A stretch of DNA of 64,000 nt, from assembly GCA_036435485.1 (NCBI GenBank), contig CM071596.1:11622001-11686000 (forward strand), written 5' to 3'. Position 1 is the stretch's first letter. Every line of letters begins with the position of its first letter. The DNA is from Saposhnikovia divaricata (Eukaryota > Streptophyta > Magnoliopsida > Apiales > Apiaceae). The notes under the pieces are model-generated. The model did no database searches. It was given only the letters and a program-made list of their open reading frames with translations, and was not told where the DNA came from. Of this stretch, positions 37,901 to 49,527 are shown one piece after another. The translations under genes and the position numbers were made by a program.

Positions 37901-38721
37901 ACATGATTTGGATAGTGTAATGCAGGTATTTCATCTAGATTCTTTTCAATGTCCTTCTTTGTAATGTCAGAGAAAATTCTCTTTTTCTGTACATAAGAAG
38001 AAACACAATACTCTCTACCAAATCTAGCTTCAACATCAGGAATGAAATGGTTAATAAACAGTTGCATGAATCTGTGATAATAAACCATATTCCTGTCATG
38101 ATCTCTTGACCCAAGTTTAATACAAATCTGATTTAAGATAATGTGACCAAAATTAATTACTCTGTTATACAGCAAAGCATATGCAATATGTGATGTAACA
38201 GCTGTAATTTGTTGAAAAGAACTACATTTACCAGTAAAGCATTTAGCAATTTGATCAAAGAAGAAAGACCATTCTTTCCTAAGAAAAGATCTATTTCACT
38301 GGCTCATGTTATCTAGAGGTCCATCATAACCTAATTTAGATAACATTGTTCTCACATCATCATCAGATGGTACATTCTCAAAATTTGTACTAACAGGTAA
38401 GCGAAGTACTGAATTAATAACAGATTCAGTAAGATCAAATGAGTCTTGTCCTAAGTGTAGAACAATCTTACCTGATTGACTCTGAGTATAATCAATTACC
38501 TCAGCATTCTCCCAAGCTTGTGAAACAGCTACTTGATTAATTTGTGGAGATGCTGTCAAGGCATAGCTTAATGGTCCTTTCGCCATAAAGTCCATTATCG
38601 GGTGAAAATCAGTTGACACCCCTTCCTTGTTGGTGATAGCTGCAACATGATTGTTCATCATAAAATCAAAGTCACCAAACTTGAAAGCTACTGATTTGGG
38701 TAGTCTTCTTTGAGTTGCCAT
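34927..38721 (-). pseudogene. Envelope-like ORF of the SIRE-type Copia (broken)
   Basis: One reading frame, about 3.2 kb without the MITE, between pol and the 3' LTR, the place of the envelope-like gene in SIRE elements. It opens with MATQRRLPKSVAFKFG (38721) and then a conserved segment (LRKEWSFFFDQIAKCF, NFGHIILNQI). A low-complexity middle (serine run then EDDD) follows, and then a C-terminal helical segment ending in IADVKKREI. Breaks: in-frame TGA near 38296, a 550-bp MITE at 36082-36631, and in-frame TGA near 35746. Function is unknown; I see no clear signal peptide or membrane segment, so 'envelope-like' refers to position only. Confidence 0.8.
36082..36631. mobile_element. hAT-type MITE inside the envelope-like ORF
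   Basis: 550 bp; ends taggagtgagca and, inverted, the same sequence; exact 8-bp duplication atagctaa (36074-36081 and 36632-36639), diagnostic of hAT. Interior arms consist of repeated aaccgaacc / cccgaa units in opposite orientation around an AT-rich centre of taatatat repeats (36260-36450). Non-coding, although open frames of the host ORF extend into both arms. Confidence 0.93.
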
Positions 38722-39311
38722 TTTGATCTGAAAAGAACTTAAGAAATCTTTGAAATTGATTAGTGATTTTGAGAACTCGAGAGTGTTTTTGCTTTAGAGA
38801 ATGAAATTAGAGAAAGCAATTACACGATTAGAGTGTCAAAATAATTATATTTCAAAAATCCTTCAGACCCATTATCCCACGTTGACACGTAGGTTGACAG
38901 GTGTCAGTCCCTGAAAAATGCAGTTACCCATGACTTTTGGAAAATAAAATCCAAAAATGATTTCAAGTAAATAAGTCAAGGTAAAAACAAGATAAAAATC
39001 AATACTGATCAGTTTCCTCTTCCTGTGTGATCTTTTCATCAGGATAATCACACGATTCAATGTGATTTTTGAATAAAAAGAATTACTAATCCTGATGTGA
39101 ACACACTCGTATTCCTGATCAATATCATCCTGATTCCAGAGACTAAATTTAGTTTCCACATGGAATTTTCTTTTACCTAAAAAAGAAATAACAAAATCAA
39201 TTGGTTAAATTCATTCAATATTTCTTGAAAATACAAGAAATACAGTCACACATAATTATGACTGAATGCATTGATATCTCCCAAATGACTGTTCAGCTTC
39301 CCACGTCTTTC

Positions 39312-39319
39312 TATAAAAG
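39312..39319 (+). promoter_or_regulatory. TATA box in front of the antisense ORF
   Basis: tataaaag, 56 bp before the ATG at 39375, with a C/T-rich stretch (ttctcttcc-like, about 39340-39373) between, as in plant 5' leaders. Downstream of the ORF an AT-rich region near 39820-39870 with tgtatgtaat and aatgaaaa could act as a poly(A) signal. Confidence 0.4.
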
Positions 39320-39374
39320 AAACCGATGTCTTATGCCATTCTCCAAAACCTTTTCATTCTTTTCTCTTTCCATC

Positions 39375-39665
39375 ATGGCTTTCAACCCAAAACTTCATAT
39401 GAACCCTAGCTTTTGGTTCATTACTACTGAGAAGTTCTTTACTCTTGATGATCAGGAGCAAGTGAACTATCTCTTAGAAGAGATAACTTTTCTCATCAAG
39501 TCAAATATGGTTAATCTTAACCCAGATGATTTCCACAAATCTCCTCTAAAACATCTACTAGTTGGATACAATCCTCCTCTAATCTCTTCACTCCTTGAGG
39601 ATGAAGAATTTGGTGAAGAGTTTGAGGTTGATCTTGATGGAGATGCTATTCATCTTCTTCAATAA
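39375..39665 (+). CDS. Small ORF antisense to the SIRE-type Copia, with its own TATA box
   Basis: 96 codons on the plus strand, opposite to all other ORFs of the element, in the gap between pol (ends 40250) and the envelope-like ORF (starts 38721). Begins MAFNPKLHMNPSFWF and ends acidic (EEFGEEFEVDLDGDAIHLL). The frame is open further upstream (to 39201), but the ATG at 39375 is favoured because it is about 60 bp behind a TATA box. No known domain recognised. It could be an element-specific accessory protein, similar in position to the antisense ORFs described in Tat-lineage Gypsy elements, or a captured host gene piece. It has no internal stop, unlike its neighbours. Confidence 0.55.
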   Translation: MAFNPKLHMNPSFWFITTEKFFTLDDQEQVNYLLEEITFLIKSNMVNLNPDDFHKSPLKHLLVGYNPPLISSLLEDEEFGEEFEVDLDGDAIHLLQ

Positions 39666-40249
39666 GCATGAAGATGAGTCGGCTGCTCTCATTCAAGTCG
39701 CCCAGACAAGGAATTCATTCTTGAGATGCTCCTTGTCCTGAAGTCGATCGTTGAGGATTGAAGCAGCAACAACTTTAGACAAGAATAGAATTATCAGTAG
39801 TAGTTAGACAAAAAGAAGAATTGTATTTCATTTTCATGTATGTAATGCTTTTGATTAATGAAAATACAAGTTTTCTTAATATCTACTTGTCTATCATTGT
39901 TTATTGACTATCATGAATAATGATATAAATTATCAGTATGTATGTAATAAAACTTGCTAACATAGACTTAACAAAACTCAGAATTGAATAACATGAACTT
40001 CAGAATTTGAAACAGTAATACACACAAATTTCACAATCCTGATACTGACGATACAATCCTGATGTCAATACTGATGACGTCAGCATACTGATAGCAATCC
40101 TGATGTTTATTAACAAGTCTATCATACTGTAATTTATCAAAGTAAAATGTTACAGCTTAAGCATTTATCAATCAAGTATAGATCCTGACAAAATATCAAG
40201 TCTATAAGTTGAAACAACATACCTTGCTACTTGTGCAGATGTTAAAGAT

Positions 40250-43200
40250 CTAAAATTTTAACATTCCTAACTCACTAACCAATCTAATGAATGTGGCCTC
40301 ATCAAGTGGTTTAGTTAGAATATCTGCAAGCTGTTTGTCAGTAGGAACAAAATGAAGTTCCACAGTACCATTTTCAATATGTTTTCTAATAAAATGATAC
40401 CTGACATCAATGTGCTTAGTCCTTGAGTGTTGAACTGGATTTTCTGCAATTTTGATAGCACTAGTATTATCACAAAATAGAGGAATATTACTAAGTGTCA
40501 TACCATAATCCTTCAACTAATTTCTATCCAAAGGAGTTGAGCACAACAACTGCCTGCTGCAATGTATTCAGCTTCTGCAGTTGAGGTTGAAACTTATTGC
40601 TGCTTCTTGCTTGCCCAAGAAATCAATCTGTTTCCCAAGAATTGACATGTACCTGCAGTGCTTTTCCTGTCTATTTTACACCCTGCATAATCAGAGTCTG
40701 AATAGCCAATTAGGGAGAAATCAGATTCTCTTGGATACCACAAACCAAGATTTGGAGTTCCCTTGAGATATCTAAAAATTCTCTTCACAGCAATTAAATG
40801 AGATTCCTTAGGATCACTTTGGAATCTAGCACATAAACAGGTAGAGAACATTATATCTAGTCTACTTGTAGTTAAATATAACAGTGAACCTATCATGCCT
40901 CTATAGCTAGTGTTATCAACACTCTTTCCCTTAGGATCAGAGTCTAGCTTAGTGGCTGTTGTCATGGGTGTCTTTGCAATTGCACAATTTTGAAAGTCAA
41001 ACCTTTTTAAAAGATCTTTGATATACTTTGACTGATTAATGAAAATACCAGTCTCAGTCTGTTTGACCTGCAAGCCTAAAAAGTAATTTAGTTCACCCAT
41101 CATGCTCATCTGATATTTAGACTGCATAAGCTTGCTAAACTTAGCACATAACTTTTCATTAGTAGAACCAAATATAATATCATCAACATAAACTTGAACT
41201 AAAAGAAAATCACCTTTTATCTTTCTAAAGAATAGAGTTTTGTCAATTGTACCTCTTGTGAAGCCATTTTCAAGAAGAAATTTAGACAAAGTCTCATACC
41301 ATGCTCTTGGTGCATGCTTCAGTCCATAGAGTGCCTTGTCAAGTTTGTAGACATGATTTGGAAACTTTGGATCAACAAAACTAGGTGGTTGTTCCACATA
41401 CACTTCCTCATCAAGCTTGCCATTTAGAAAAGCACTCTTTACCTCCATCTGGTATACCTTAAATTTTGAATGAGCTGCAAATGTAAGAAACATTCTGATT
41501 GCTTCCAATCTTGCTACAGGTGCAAAGGTTTCATCATAGTCAATTCCTTCTTCCTGAGAATAACCCTTGGCTACCAGTCTTGCTTTGTTTCTTACAATCA
41601 TACCAGATTCATCTAGCTTGTTTCTGAAAACCCATTTAGAACCAACAATAGATCTATCTTTAGGTCTTGGTACCAGTTTCCAAACTTTGTTCCTCTCAAA
41701 TTCATTCAATTCTTCCTGCATTGCTATTACCCAATCAGGATCCTGTAAGGCCTCTTCAACCTTCTTAGGTTCATTCTTTGAGAGAAAACAACTGTACAAG
41801 CATTCACTTTGAATTGATCTTCTAGTTCGAACACCACTATTTGGATCACCAATTATCAAATCCTCAGTATGATCCCTTGTCCATTTTCTAACAGGTGGTA
41901 GATTGCTCCTGCTAGACTCTCCCCCTAAGTTAGTGGTATTTATTTTAGAAGAACTTTCTCTACCTTCAAAAGCTCCCCCTTGATCAGTAGAATCAGTGGA
42001 TTTAGTACTGCTGCAAGTTCCTGATCTTCCTTCATTAGACTCTGAAGGATCAGTTCCTGATGAAGTAGACTCTGAATGACCAGTCTGATCTTGATCAGTC
42101 CTATGTTCTCCTTGATTGAATTGCTCCCCCTCAGCAGTAACATTCCTTTGAGAAGCAATAGAGATTTCCTCTGGAGAACCTTCATCATCGCTGGAGGGAA
42201 TCTCAGAATACTTAAGATTTTCAAATTCCAGATTGTCATGGCTTTCATCAGTTTGCAAAATTCCAAACTTCTTATCATCAAATGCAACATGAATTGATTC
42301 CATAACAATGTGAGTTCTAAGATTGTATACTTTGAAGGCTTTTGATGTTGAATATCCTAGAAAGATTGCTTCATCCGATTTGGCTTCAAATTTACCAAGT
42401 TGTTCTGGATGAACTTTCATGACATAGCATTTGCATCCAAAGATGTGAAAGTATTTCACACTTGGTTTCTTTCCTTTGATCATCTCATAGGGAGTCTTAC
42501 CATGACCATTTACCAAGGTACAGTTTTGAGTGAAACATGCAGTGTTGATAGCTTCTGCCCATAAATAGGTTGGAAGCTTTGCATCTGCAAGCATGGTTCT
42601 TGCTGCCTCTATGAAAGTTCTGTTCTTTCTTTCTACTACACCATTTTGCTGAGGTGTTCCAGGTGCAGAAAACTATTGAGTAATTCCATTGTCTGCACAA
42701 TACTCCTCCATTGTAGAATTCTTAAATTCTGTACCATTGTCACTTCTGAGCACTTTGACCTTGTACTCAGAGCTATTTTGAATATTCTTGACAAGTTCAA
42801 TGATTTGCTAAGGAGCTTCATCCTTGTTGTGTAGAAAGAATACCCATGTGAACCTTGTGTAGTCATCCACTATAACTAGAGCATATCTTTTCTTATTGAT
42901 AGACATAATGTTTACTGGACCAAATAAATCAAGATGCAGCATGTGAAATGGTTCAGTAATTGAATTTTCTGTCTTGCTCTTGAAAGTGGTTCTTCTTTGT
43001 TTTCCAAGCTGACAAGCATCACAAAGTCCATCTTGCACATAGTTTGCCTGAGGTAGGCCTCTCACAGATGATGCTTAACAAGTTGATTAAGCTTCTTAAA
43101 ATTGAGATGTGAGAGCTTCTTGTGCCAATTCCAGCTTTCATCATTTGATGCCTTGTTGTAAAGACATCTGACAGTTCCTTTAGATGTGTCACTCAAGCTG

Positions 43201-43550
43201 GCTTCATATATGTTACCATGTCTATGACCAGTCAGAACAATGTCTCCATTCTTCATATTCAAGATTTTGCATCCCTTACTGTCAAAGATTGATTGGTAAC
43301 CCTTATCACCCAGTTGACTTATGCTTAAAAGTGTGTGTTTCAAGCCTTCAACCAGTGCTACATTTTCTATGATGACATTCCCCAAAATAATTGAGCCATA
43401 TCCCAGAGTTTCTCCTTTGTTGCCATCTCCAAAGGATATTACTGGGCCAGTTTTCCTCTCAAACTTTGTAAGCAGGGACTTCTTTCCAGTCATATGTCTA
43501 GAGCATCCACTGTCCAAGATAATTGAATGCTTCTTTCCAATGCCCTGCAA
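40250..43550 (-). pseudogene. SIRE-type Copia pol: protease, integrase, reverse transcriptase, RNase H
   Basis: Protease LDSGCSRHMTG (43550 onward) and pre-integrase zinc region (HKKLSHLNF ... CDACQLGKQ). Integrase core follows with all three acidic residues visible (HLDLFGP, VLRSDNGTEF, QQNGVVERKNR), then reverse transcriptase with YVDDIIFGST, then RNase H (DSDYAG, AEAEYIAAG, FCDNTSAIK) ending near 40250. Longest open stretch 42594-40594 (666 codons). Breaks: frameshift near 43063, stops near 42808 and 42673, stop at 40594 followed by a frameshift near 40520. Catalytic residues are retained, so the damage is recent. Confidence 0.92.
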
Positions 43551-43561
43551 ACTAAAAGTAG

Positions 43562-45846
43562 CTAGTTAGAATTTTTTAGGACCCAACTTTGATTGGATCC
43601 TTTCTTACTAACTTTAAAACCAACAGGCTTTGAAGATTTTGCTTTTGATTTACCTGTTGCAGAGTCAACCTTAGACTTAGATTTCACAAACTGTTTGTGA
43701 CTAGGAGTTTCAGATTTCAGAGAATAATAGTCATAATACAGTTCATGATATTCCTTACACATATAAATGGAATGAAGTAAACTACCACAATGATAACAGG
43801 GTTCTTGTGGTTGGTATTGAATTCTCTGAGTCTTGGGGAATCTGGACTCAGTTTTCCAAGAAGGTTTTTTATTGCAGTCTAGGGCCAAATGATTATGATT
43901 TCCACATTTATAGCAATTTTTCCTAGGTGCATCAGGTACATTCTTGTAATTATTCTCTTTGCTAATACCTTCTTTTCCATTCCTATTTCTTCTGATCTTG
44001 CTAGACTCTGAAATACTTTCTAGTCTCTGTTTCAACTGAGACTTAGACAGAAAACCTATGTTGACATTCTTAGGTTTTTCTAACACTCTCTCATCTGAAT
44101 TGCTATTGTTAATTCTTTTGTGCACAACTGGGGTACCTTTAGAATCAACAAATTTAACATGTTTAGGTTCAGAAACTATCTTCTTACCTTCAGACTTAGA
44201 TGTGCTAGCTTCAGTTTTACTATCATTACTGACAATAGCTACAGTATCTTCTTGCCTAGCCTTATCAAAACCTAAACCATTAACTTTACCCAAAATTTGA
44301 TTTTCAATGATTTCTTGAGTCTTTTTACCAGAATTGTTAATGGTTTTAATCACATCTCTCTCTTCCTCTAGTTCTTTTCTGACATAGTCATAATCCTTAA
44401 GAATAACACCATAATCATGCTTAGCTTTATCAGAACTTAACTTATATTCTTCCATTTGAATTAACTCAGATTCAAGAAAATTATTTCTACTAACTAATTC
44501 ATCATTCTTAGCCTTGAGTTCATCTTTTTCACTGGCAAGAATTTTGAAATTAGTCATAATATTCTTAAACTCAACATGAATAGATCTAATATCATCAGAA
44601 TCTAAGCTATCAAACAAATCAAGAGAGTGAAGTGATACCTTAACAGAAGATGAAGAAGTTTTCTTTGGAGATCCAGGCTTGTCTGAAGCACTTGCCATCA
44701 ATGCAATGTTGTCATAATCCAATTCATCTTCAGAATCACTGGAGTCTGCCCAATCCTTCTGTGTGACCATGAGTGCATTACCCTTTCCTGAATTCCTAGG
44801 CTTCTTGCACTCACTAGCAAAGTGTCCAAGCTCACTGCAGTTAAAGCACTTGATCTTGGCTTTATCAAGCTTGATAATTGTACTCTTGCCTTTGTCATTC
44901 TTCTTCTCCTCTTTCTTCTGAAAAGTGCCTTTGCTAAATCTTCTCCTGTTGAATCTTCCTTTCTTGAAAGCTTTAGAAAACATAGCAAAGAGTTCTTGCA
45001 TCTCTGATTCAGAATCATTATCTTCAGAGTCTATATCTATAGTCTCTGACTCAGAACTTTCTTTGTTCTTCTTCTTCCTCAAGTCTCTTTCAGTAGATTC
45101 AGACTTTTCTTCTGAAAGCTTCTTTGATTCAGACTGAGTAGTGAGTGCAACAGTTTTCATCTTTCCTTCCTGCTCTTTTTCTGCTGCCTATCAAGTTCAT
45201 AAGCTCTCAATTTTCCATAAACTGCTTCTAATGATATCTCATCAAGATCATTAGCTTCCTCAATTGCAAATATCTTCTCATTGTAGAAATTAGGAAGTGC
45301 TTTCATGAACTTCGTATTCATATCCTCCAAGTCATAATATTTACCATGCATGGCCATCTCATTGATGAGTTTAGTAAACCTATCAAAGGTGTCAGTAAGT
45401 GACTCACCAGACTTGGATTCAAAATACTCATACTGTTGTATGAGAAGTGTCCTCATATTCTTCCTGACATGTTTTGTTCCTTCACAGTGAATCTTTAGAT
45501 TGTCCCATATCTCCTTAGCAGTTTTACATGAGAGAACATAGTTAGTGAGAACAAAATCAAGACTGTTGAATAGTATGTTTCTCACTTTAGCATCCTTAAG
45601 AACGTTCTCCTTTTCCTTATCTGTCCATTCAGATTTAGGCTTCTCTGCTGTATGTTCTGGAACAACTTTTCCTTCAACAGTTGCTTGAGGAACAAGCCTT
45701 GTTGGAACAAAAGGCCCATCTCTGATTCTGTCAAGATAATCAGGATCTGTTGCTTCCAAGTGATGCAACATCTTCACTTCCCATAGAGTATATTCGTTTC
45801 TCTTGAGCATAGGGATCTTAGTATTACCATCCTTGTAACCAGACAT
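43562..45846 (-). pseudogene. SIRE-type Copia gag, one frameshift
   Basis: N-terminal part (45846-45157) is a UBN2-type Copia gag (LWEVKMLHHLEA ... KEIWDNLKIHCEGT ... ESLTDTFDRFTKLIN). A one-base shift near 45165 moves the frame; the rest (45160-43562, 532 codons) is Ser/Glu/Lys-rich with three CCHC-type boxes: CFNCSELGHFASEC, CYKCGNHNHLALDC and CYHCGSLLHSIYMC. Large gag with several zinc knuckles is usual for SIRE. Start ATG lies about 50 bp after the LTR and PBS. Confidence 0.88.
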
Positions 45847-45881
45847 GATTGCAGATCTTTATGATTAATCGAAATCAACCT

Positions 45882-45893
45882 GCTCTGATACCA
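45882..45893 (-). other. Primer-binding site of the SIRE-type Copia
   Basis: Minus strand tggtatcagagc, complementary to tRNA-iMet, two bases inside the 5' LTR. Confidence 0.9.
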
Positions 45894-45895
45894 AT

Positions 45896-46647
45896 TGTTA
45901 ACTCGAATAACTTATAGAAGGGGGGGTTGAATACAAGTTATATAATCGTGTCTGATTTTTGCTTGATTATATGAACAAGAATAAACGAATGAATCAAACT
46001 TTGTTTGTTTTAAAATAATCAAATACAAACTCTACCAAAGGTGTACAATACCTTTAGCAGCTGCTGACAATATAAATCTCTCTCTCTGTTTGTTTCGAAC
46101 TCTCGAATACAAACCTTACGAACTCACTCGCTTACACACTCCTACTTTTACAATGATATAGAGAGAGTATTTATAATGCTACCTATCAACTAATAATATA
46201 ATTATAATCTATCTATGACACTGTTCTGCCGTCCAGTTGATAGTTTCCATCAATAGAAAATTCGTTTCCTTCACGATATCTTCTTGCTTGTTTTCCAAAA
46301 CAAAGATCCTGTTTTATAGCACTTGCCAGTTTCTGTAGCATCCATAATGACATCACCAGTAACACAACTGATATCATCAGTAACATGACTGATATCAGGA
46401 TTTCCCATTGCATCAGGATCTGATTATCCCATCAGTATTTGATCAGGATCTGACTTAATGTATCAGGATCTGCTCCTCTGTTCCTGACATGTAGTCTCTG
46501 ACGCACTGTTCTTGACTAAATACTACAGATTACTGTTTAAAACATATATCCTATACAAAGTGCTAAATCCTTTATTAGATCAGGATATACAAGAAGTATT
46601 AGCAAAATTCTATTCTTAACATCACAACTTATGAATTATTCCTAACA
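45896..46647 (-). repeat. 5' LTR of the SIRE-type Copia
   Basis: 752 bp, same length as the copy at 33907, differing at about ten positions seen by eye. Confidence 0.92.
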
Positions 46648-47315
46648 TGGCAGTAGTGCCATATGTGAGGGGACAGAGACCAGCAGTCGGGTCGGGTGAG
46701 GCAGGTCTCTCTAGGGTGAGGCCAGAGATTCCGGAGGAGGACATTCCACCAGCTAGACGTCCTAGGATTGAGACTGAGGTAGAGGAGCAGCCGGTGTTTA
46801 GAGATATTCAGATGATTCCTGCTCCACCTGCTCCAGTGCCATCACCGTCACCGAGTCCAGACCCATTGGACGACCCTGAGGAGGAGGTAGACCCTTTGGA
46901 GGATTCAGATCCTTCGGAGGATTCAGAGGCAGATACAGTCCCCTTTGATGATCCACCCCCACCTGTAGCTCCACCTTCACCTGTAGAGGCACCCCTACCA
47001 GAAGCCCACCCACCAGCAGGAGATGCTATTCATGTTACTCTATTGCCAGATTATTAGCTTTTGGAGGGACAGTTGTCAGAGTCCCGCCGTATGGTGGATA
47101 TGTTGTTGTAGAGGTTGGCTGGACCTACGGGCAGGGCAGCCCATATCCCGGAGGGGATATCTGTAGGGCTGATCAGCATAAAGATGCGATCACTTGTTTG
47201 CATTAGGGAGTTGACGGCAGGGAGAGGGGCACCATTGTGGAGAGATGAGGTAGACCAGGTTATTACGTCTGCTATGGTTCAGCTGAGGGATATTATCAGA
47301 GCAGGATTGCCATGA
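46647..47315 (+). pseudogene. Pre-gag ORF of the Gypsy element (Pro/Glu-rich)
   Basis: One frame of about 220 codons with two in-frame TAG stops (47055 and 47109). The first part is Pro- and acid-rich (PAPPAPVPSPSPSPDPLDD); the second is more globular (REL-T-AGRGAPLWRDEVDQV). It lies before gag and has no known domain. The native ATG is at 33901, cut by the Copia insertion; because the inserted LTR ends in A and the duplicated target is tggca, an ATG is recreated at 46647. Its role is unknown. Confidence 0.6.
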
Positions 47316-47648
47316 TCTGTAGTTCATAGTTCTCAGTCACTGATCAGACTATAGTCACCTTAGTGGTGTCATTTTGGAGGATTAGTTTAGTATGTTTACT
47401 GTATTAATCCTAGTTTGATTAGAGGACTGTTGGTAGTACTTTTATTGTATCATAATCAACATGTATCAGTATCTTTTGAGGCTTAAACTGTGTACATTAT
47501 GAAGCATATATGGTAATGAAAATGTTATTCGCAGGTTGTGATGTATTTATCTTAACCAGTGCAGTTTACTTATATTCTGTTTAAGTCATCTTATACCTTG
47601 TTGTTAATTAAAATGACGGTATATAAATTTGTTAATTAGTGATATATT
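47316..47648 (+). other. Spacer between pre-gag ORF and gag of the Gypsy element
   Basis: AT-rich, without an ORF or recognisable signal. Confidence 0.5.
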
Positions 47649-48890
47649 ATGGAATATGGGAATAATGAATATTGTGCCCCAATTTGGGTAATTAATGGAG
47701 AATATTGTTATTTACAGAATCAGCCGCCTAGAAGAAATACAAGATCAAATCCAAATGTTGCGGACCAAGGCAACCATACCGTAGAGAATATTAGACAAAA
47801 TGAAAGGGCTATTGATGAATCAGATTATGAAGAAGAAGAATATGAATTTGCTGATCAAGAAGGGGACCAGGGAGGAGATCCCTTAAATCAATTTATGGAC
47901 TTATTGAGGCAGATTTAGCTATGCATCAGAACCCTCAACCACCACCAGTTCCACCAAATCCTGTAGCCAATTCAATCCGTGCTTTTAAGTCATTGAAACC
48001 CCCTGAATTTGAAGGAACTACCGATCCAGTTACAGCCAGGGCATGGTTGAAAGAAATGGAGAAGGCTTTTGAAATACTGAATGTAGATGAAGGACAGAAA
48101 ATGATCTTTGCTGCATATCTCCTAAAAGGAGAAGCTAATTATTGGTGTGAGGCAAAAAGGAACTTAGAAGGAGCAGGAGTAATAACTTGGGAGAGATTTA
48201 CCAGGATGTTTCTAGACAAGTATTCACCTAAATACCAGGAAAACCAAATGGAGACAAAATTCCTGGAGCTAAAGCAGAATAATCTATCAGTGGCTGAATA
48301 TGAATCTAAGTTTACGGAACTGTCTAGGTTTGTACTGGAGTTCGTAAATTCCGAAGAGAAGCAAGCAAGAAGATTTCAGTTAGGGTTGAAACCATGGATA
48401 CAGACTCGGGTGGCAGCCTTCGAACTAACTGATTATGCCGCGATAATTCAGAAGGCATCGATAATAGAGGCAGGAAGCGAACAAGTGCAAAGAGACCGAG
48501 AGAATAGAAAAGGAAAGTTGAAAGTCAGAAAGGAAGTTCAAGTGGAAGGAATTTTACTAGCAAATTCAATAAAGGACATGGGTCTCAAATCGCAAGGAAT
48601 CTAGGATTTAGTAGAAGTCAAGGTGAGACAGTCAATCAGGGAAGTAAACCATCGGGAGCATCCCAGCCTAATCAATCAAGGCCACCTCTATCTGATTGTA
48701 ATACTTGTGGTAAGAAGCACACGGGCATCTGTAGACTGCCAGGAATAACTTGTTACAGGTGTGGATAGAAAGGGCACTATTCTGACAAATGTCAAGAAAC
48801 TAACATCAATGCCAAGAGAGACCTCAAATGTTTTCAATGTGGAAAATTGGGACACATGGCCAGAGATTGCCGTTCTGGTGGTTCATCTGC
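47649..48890 (+). pseudogene. Gypsy gag with CCHC zinc knuckles (frameshifted)
   Basis: Acidic N-terminal part 47649-47918, frameshift, then the retrotransposon gag domain 47921-48604 (FEGTTDPVTARAWLKEMEKA ... LKGEANYWCEAKR ... FTRMFLDKYSP). Another shift near 48600 leads to two zinc knuckles, CYRCG-stop-KGHYSDKC (stop at about 48767) and CFQCGKLGHMARDC (about 48835-48876). Confidence 0.88.
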
Positions 48891-49527
48891 AACAAGGCAA
48901 AGTGGTAGTGCTTCGAATAGACCTCCTACTGCCAGAACATTTAATATGACATTGAGGGACGCAGTGAGGCATCCAGATGTGATTGCAGGTACGCTTCAAC
49001 TCAACTCTTTAAGTGCAAATGTTCTATTCGACTCGAGGGCGACCAAATCTTTTATATCCCAAGACTTTGCTAGTAAACTGAAACTTAAGGCAGAATTATT
49101 ACAAGAACCTTTACGGGTAGAGATAACTAATCAAAAAGTCATTCCAGTTAAACAAGTATATCCAAACTGTGACCTAGAATTCGAAGGATGCCAACTTCAA
49201 GTAGATTTGATTCCTCTGAAATTAGGAGAGTTTGATGTTATCTTAGGAATGGATTTGTTATCAAAGAATGAAGCTAATATTGACTGCAAAGGAAAGAAAG
49301 TAAGGATAAGGTTACCTGAAGGTAAAGAGTTGGTGTTCAAAGGGCAAAGACAAAGTAAACAATTTCTGACTAGCATACAAGCTAAAAGATTGATACGCCA
49401 AGGATGTGAGTCGTACTTAGCATATGTGATAGATGCCACTAAGAAAGCACCTGACTTAAGTAGGATTCCTATAGTTAATGAGTTTGCGGATGTATTTCCC
49501 AGAAGATCTTCCTGGATTGCCACCTGA
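48877..49527 (+). pseudogene. Gypsy aspartic protease with altered active site
   Basis: Follows the second zinc knuckle in the same frame. The active-site loop reads VLFDSRATKSFIS, where the family has D-S/T-G-A: the glycine is replaced by arginine, which should inactivate it. The second half has the usual DLIPLKLGEFDVILGMD. A one-base insertion near 49500 separates it from the reverse transcriptase frame. Confidence 0.88.

Larger units (their letters stand above)
33907..46647 (-). mobile_element. SIRE-type Copia retrotransposon with envelope-like ORF, nested in the Gypsy element
   Basis: 12.7-kb element with 752-bp LTRs at both ends, exact 5-bp duplication tggca (33902-33906 and 46648-46652), tRNA-iMet PBS and PPT. 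Minus-strand order: gag, protease, integrase, reverse transcriptase, RNase H, then a long ORF between pol and the 3' LTR as in the SIRE/Maximus lineage. RT motif YVDDIIFGST and a large gag with several CCHC boxes also fit SIRE. Gag, pol and the envelope-like ORF all carry stops or frameshifts, and a hAT MITE interrupts the last. A small oppositely directed ORF lies between pol and the envelope-like ORF. Confidence 0.92.

Noticed and set aside
45157..45170. Programmed ribosomal frameshift in the SIRE-type gag
   Set aside because: The shift lies in an A/G run without a typical slippery heptamer or a following structure, within the gag region rather than at the gag-pol border, and other breaks in this copy are clearly random.
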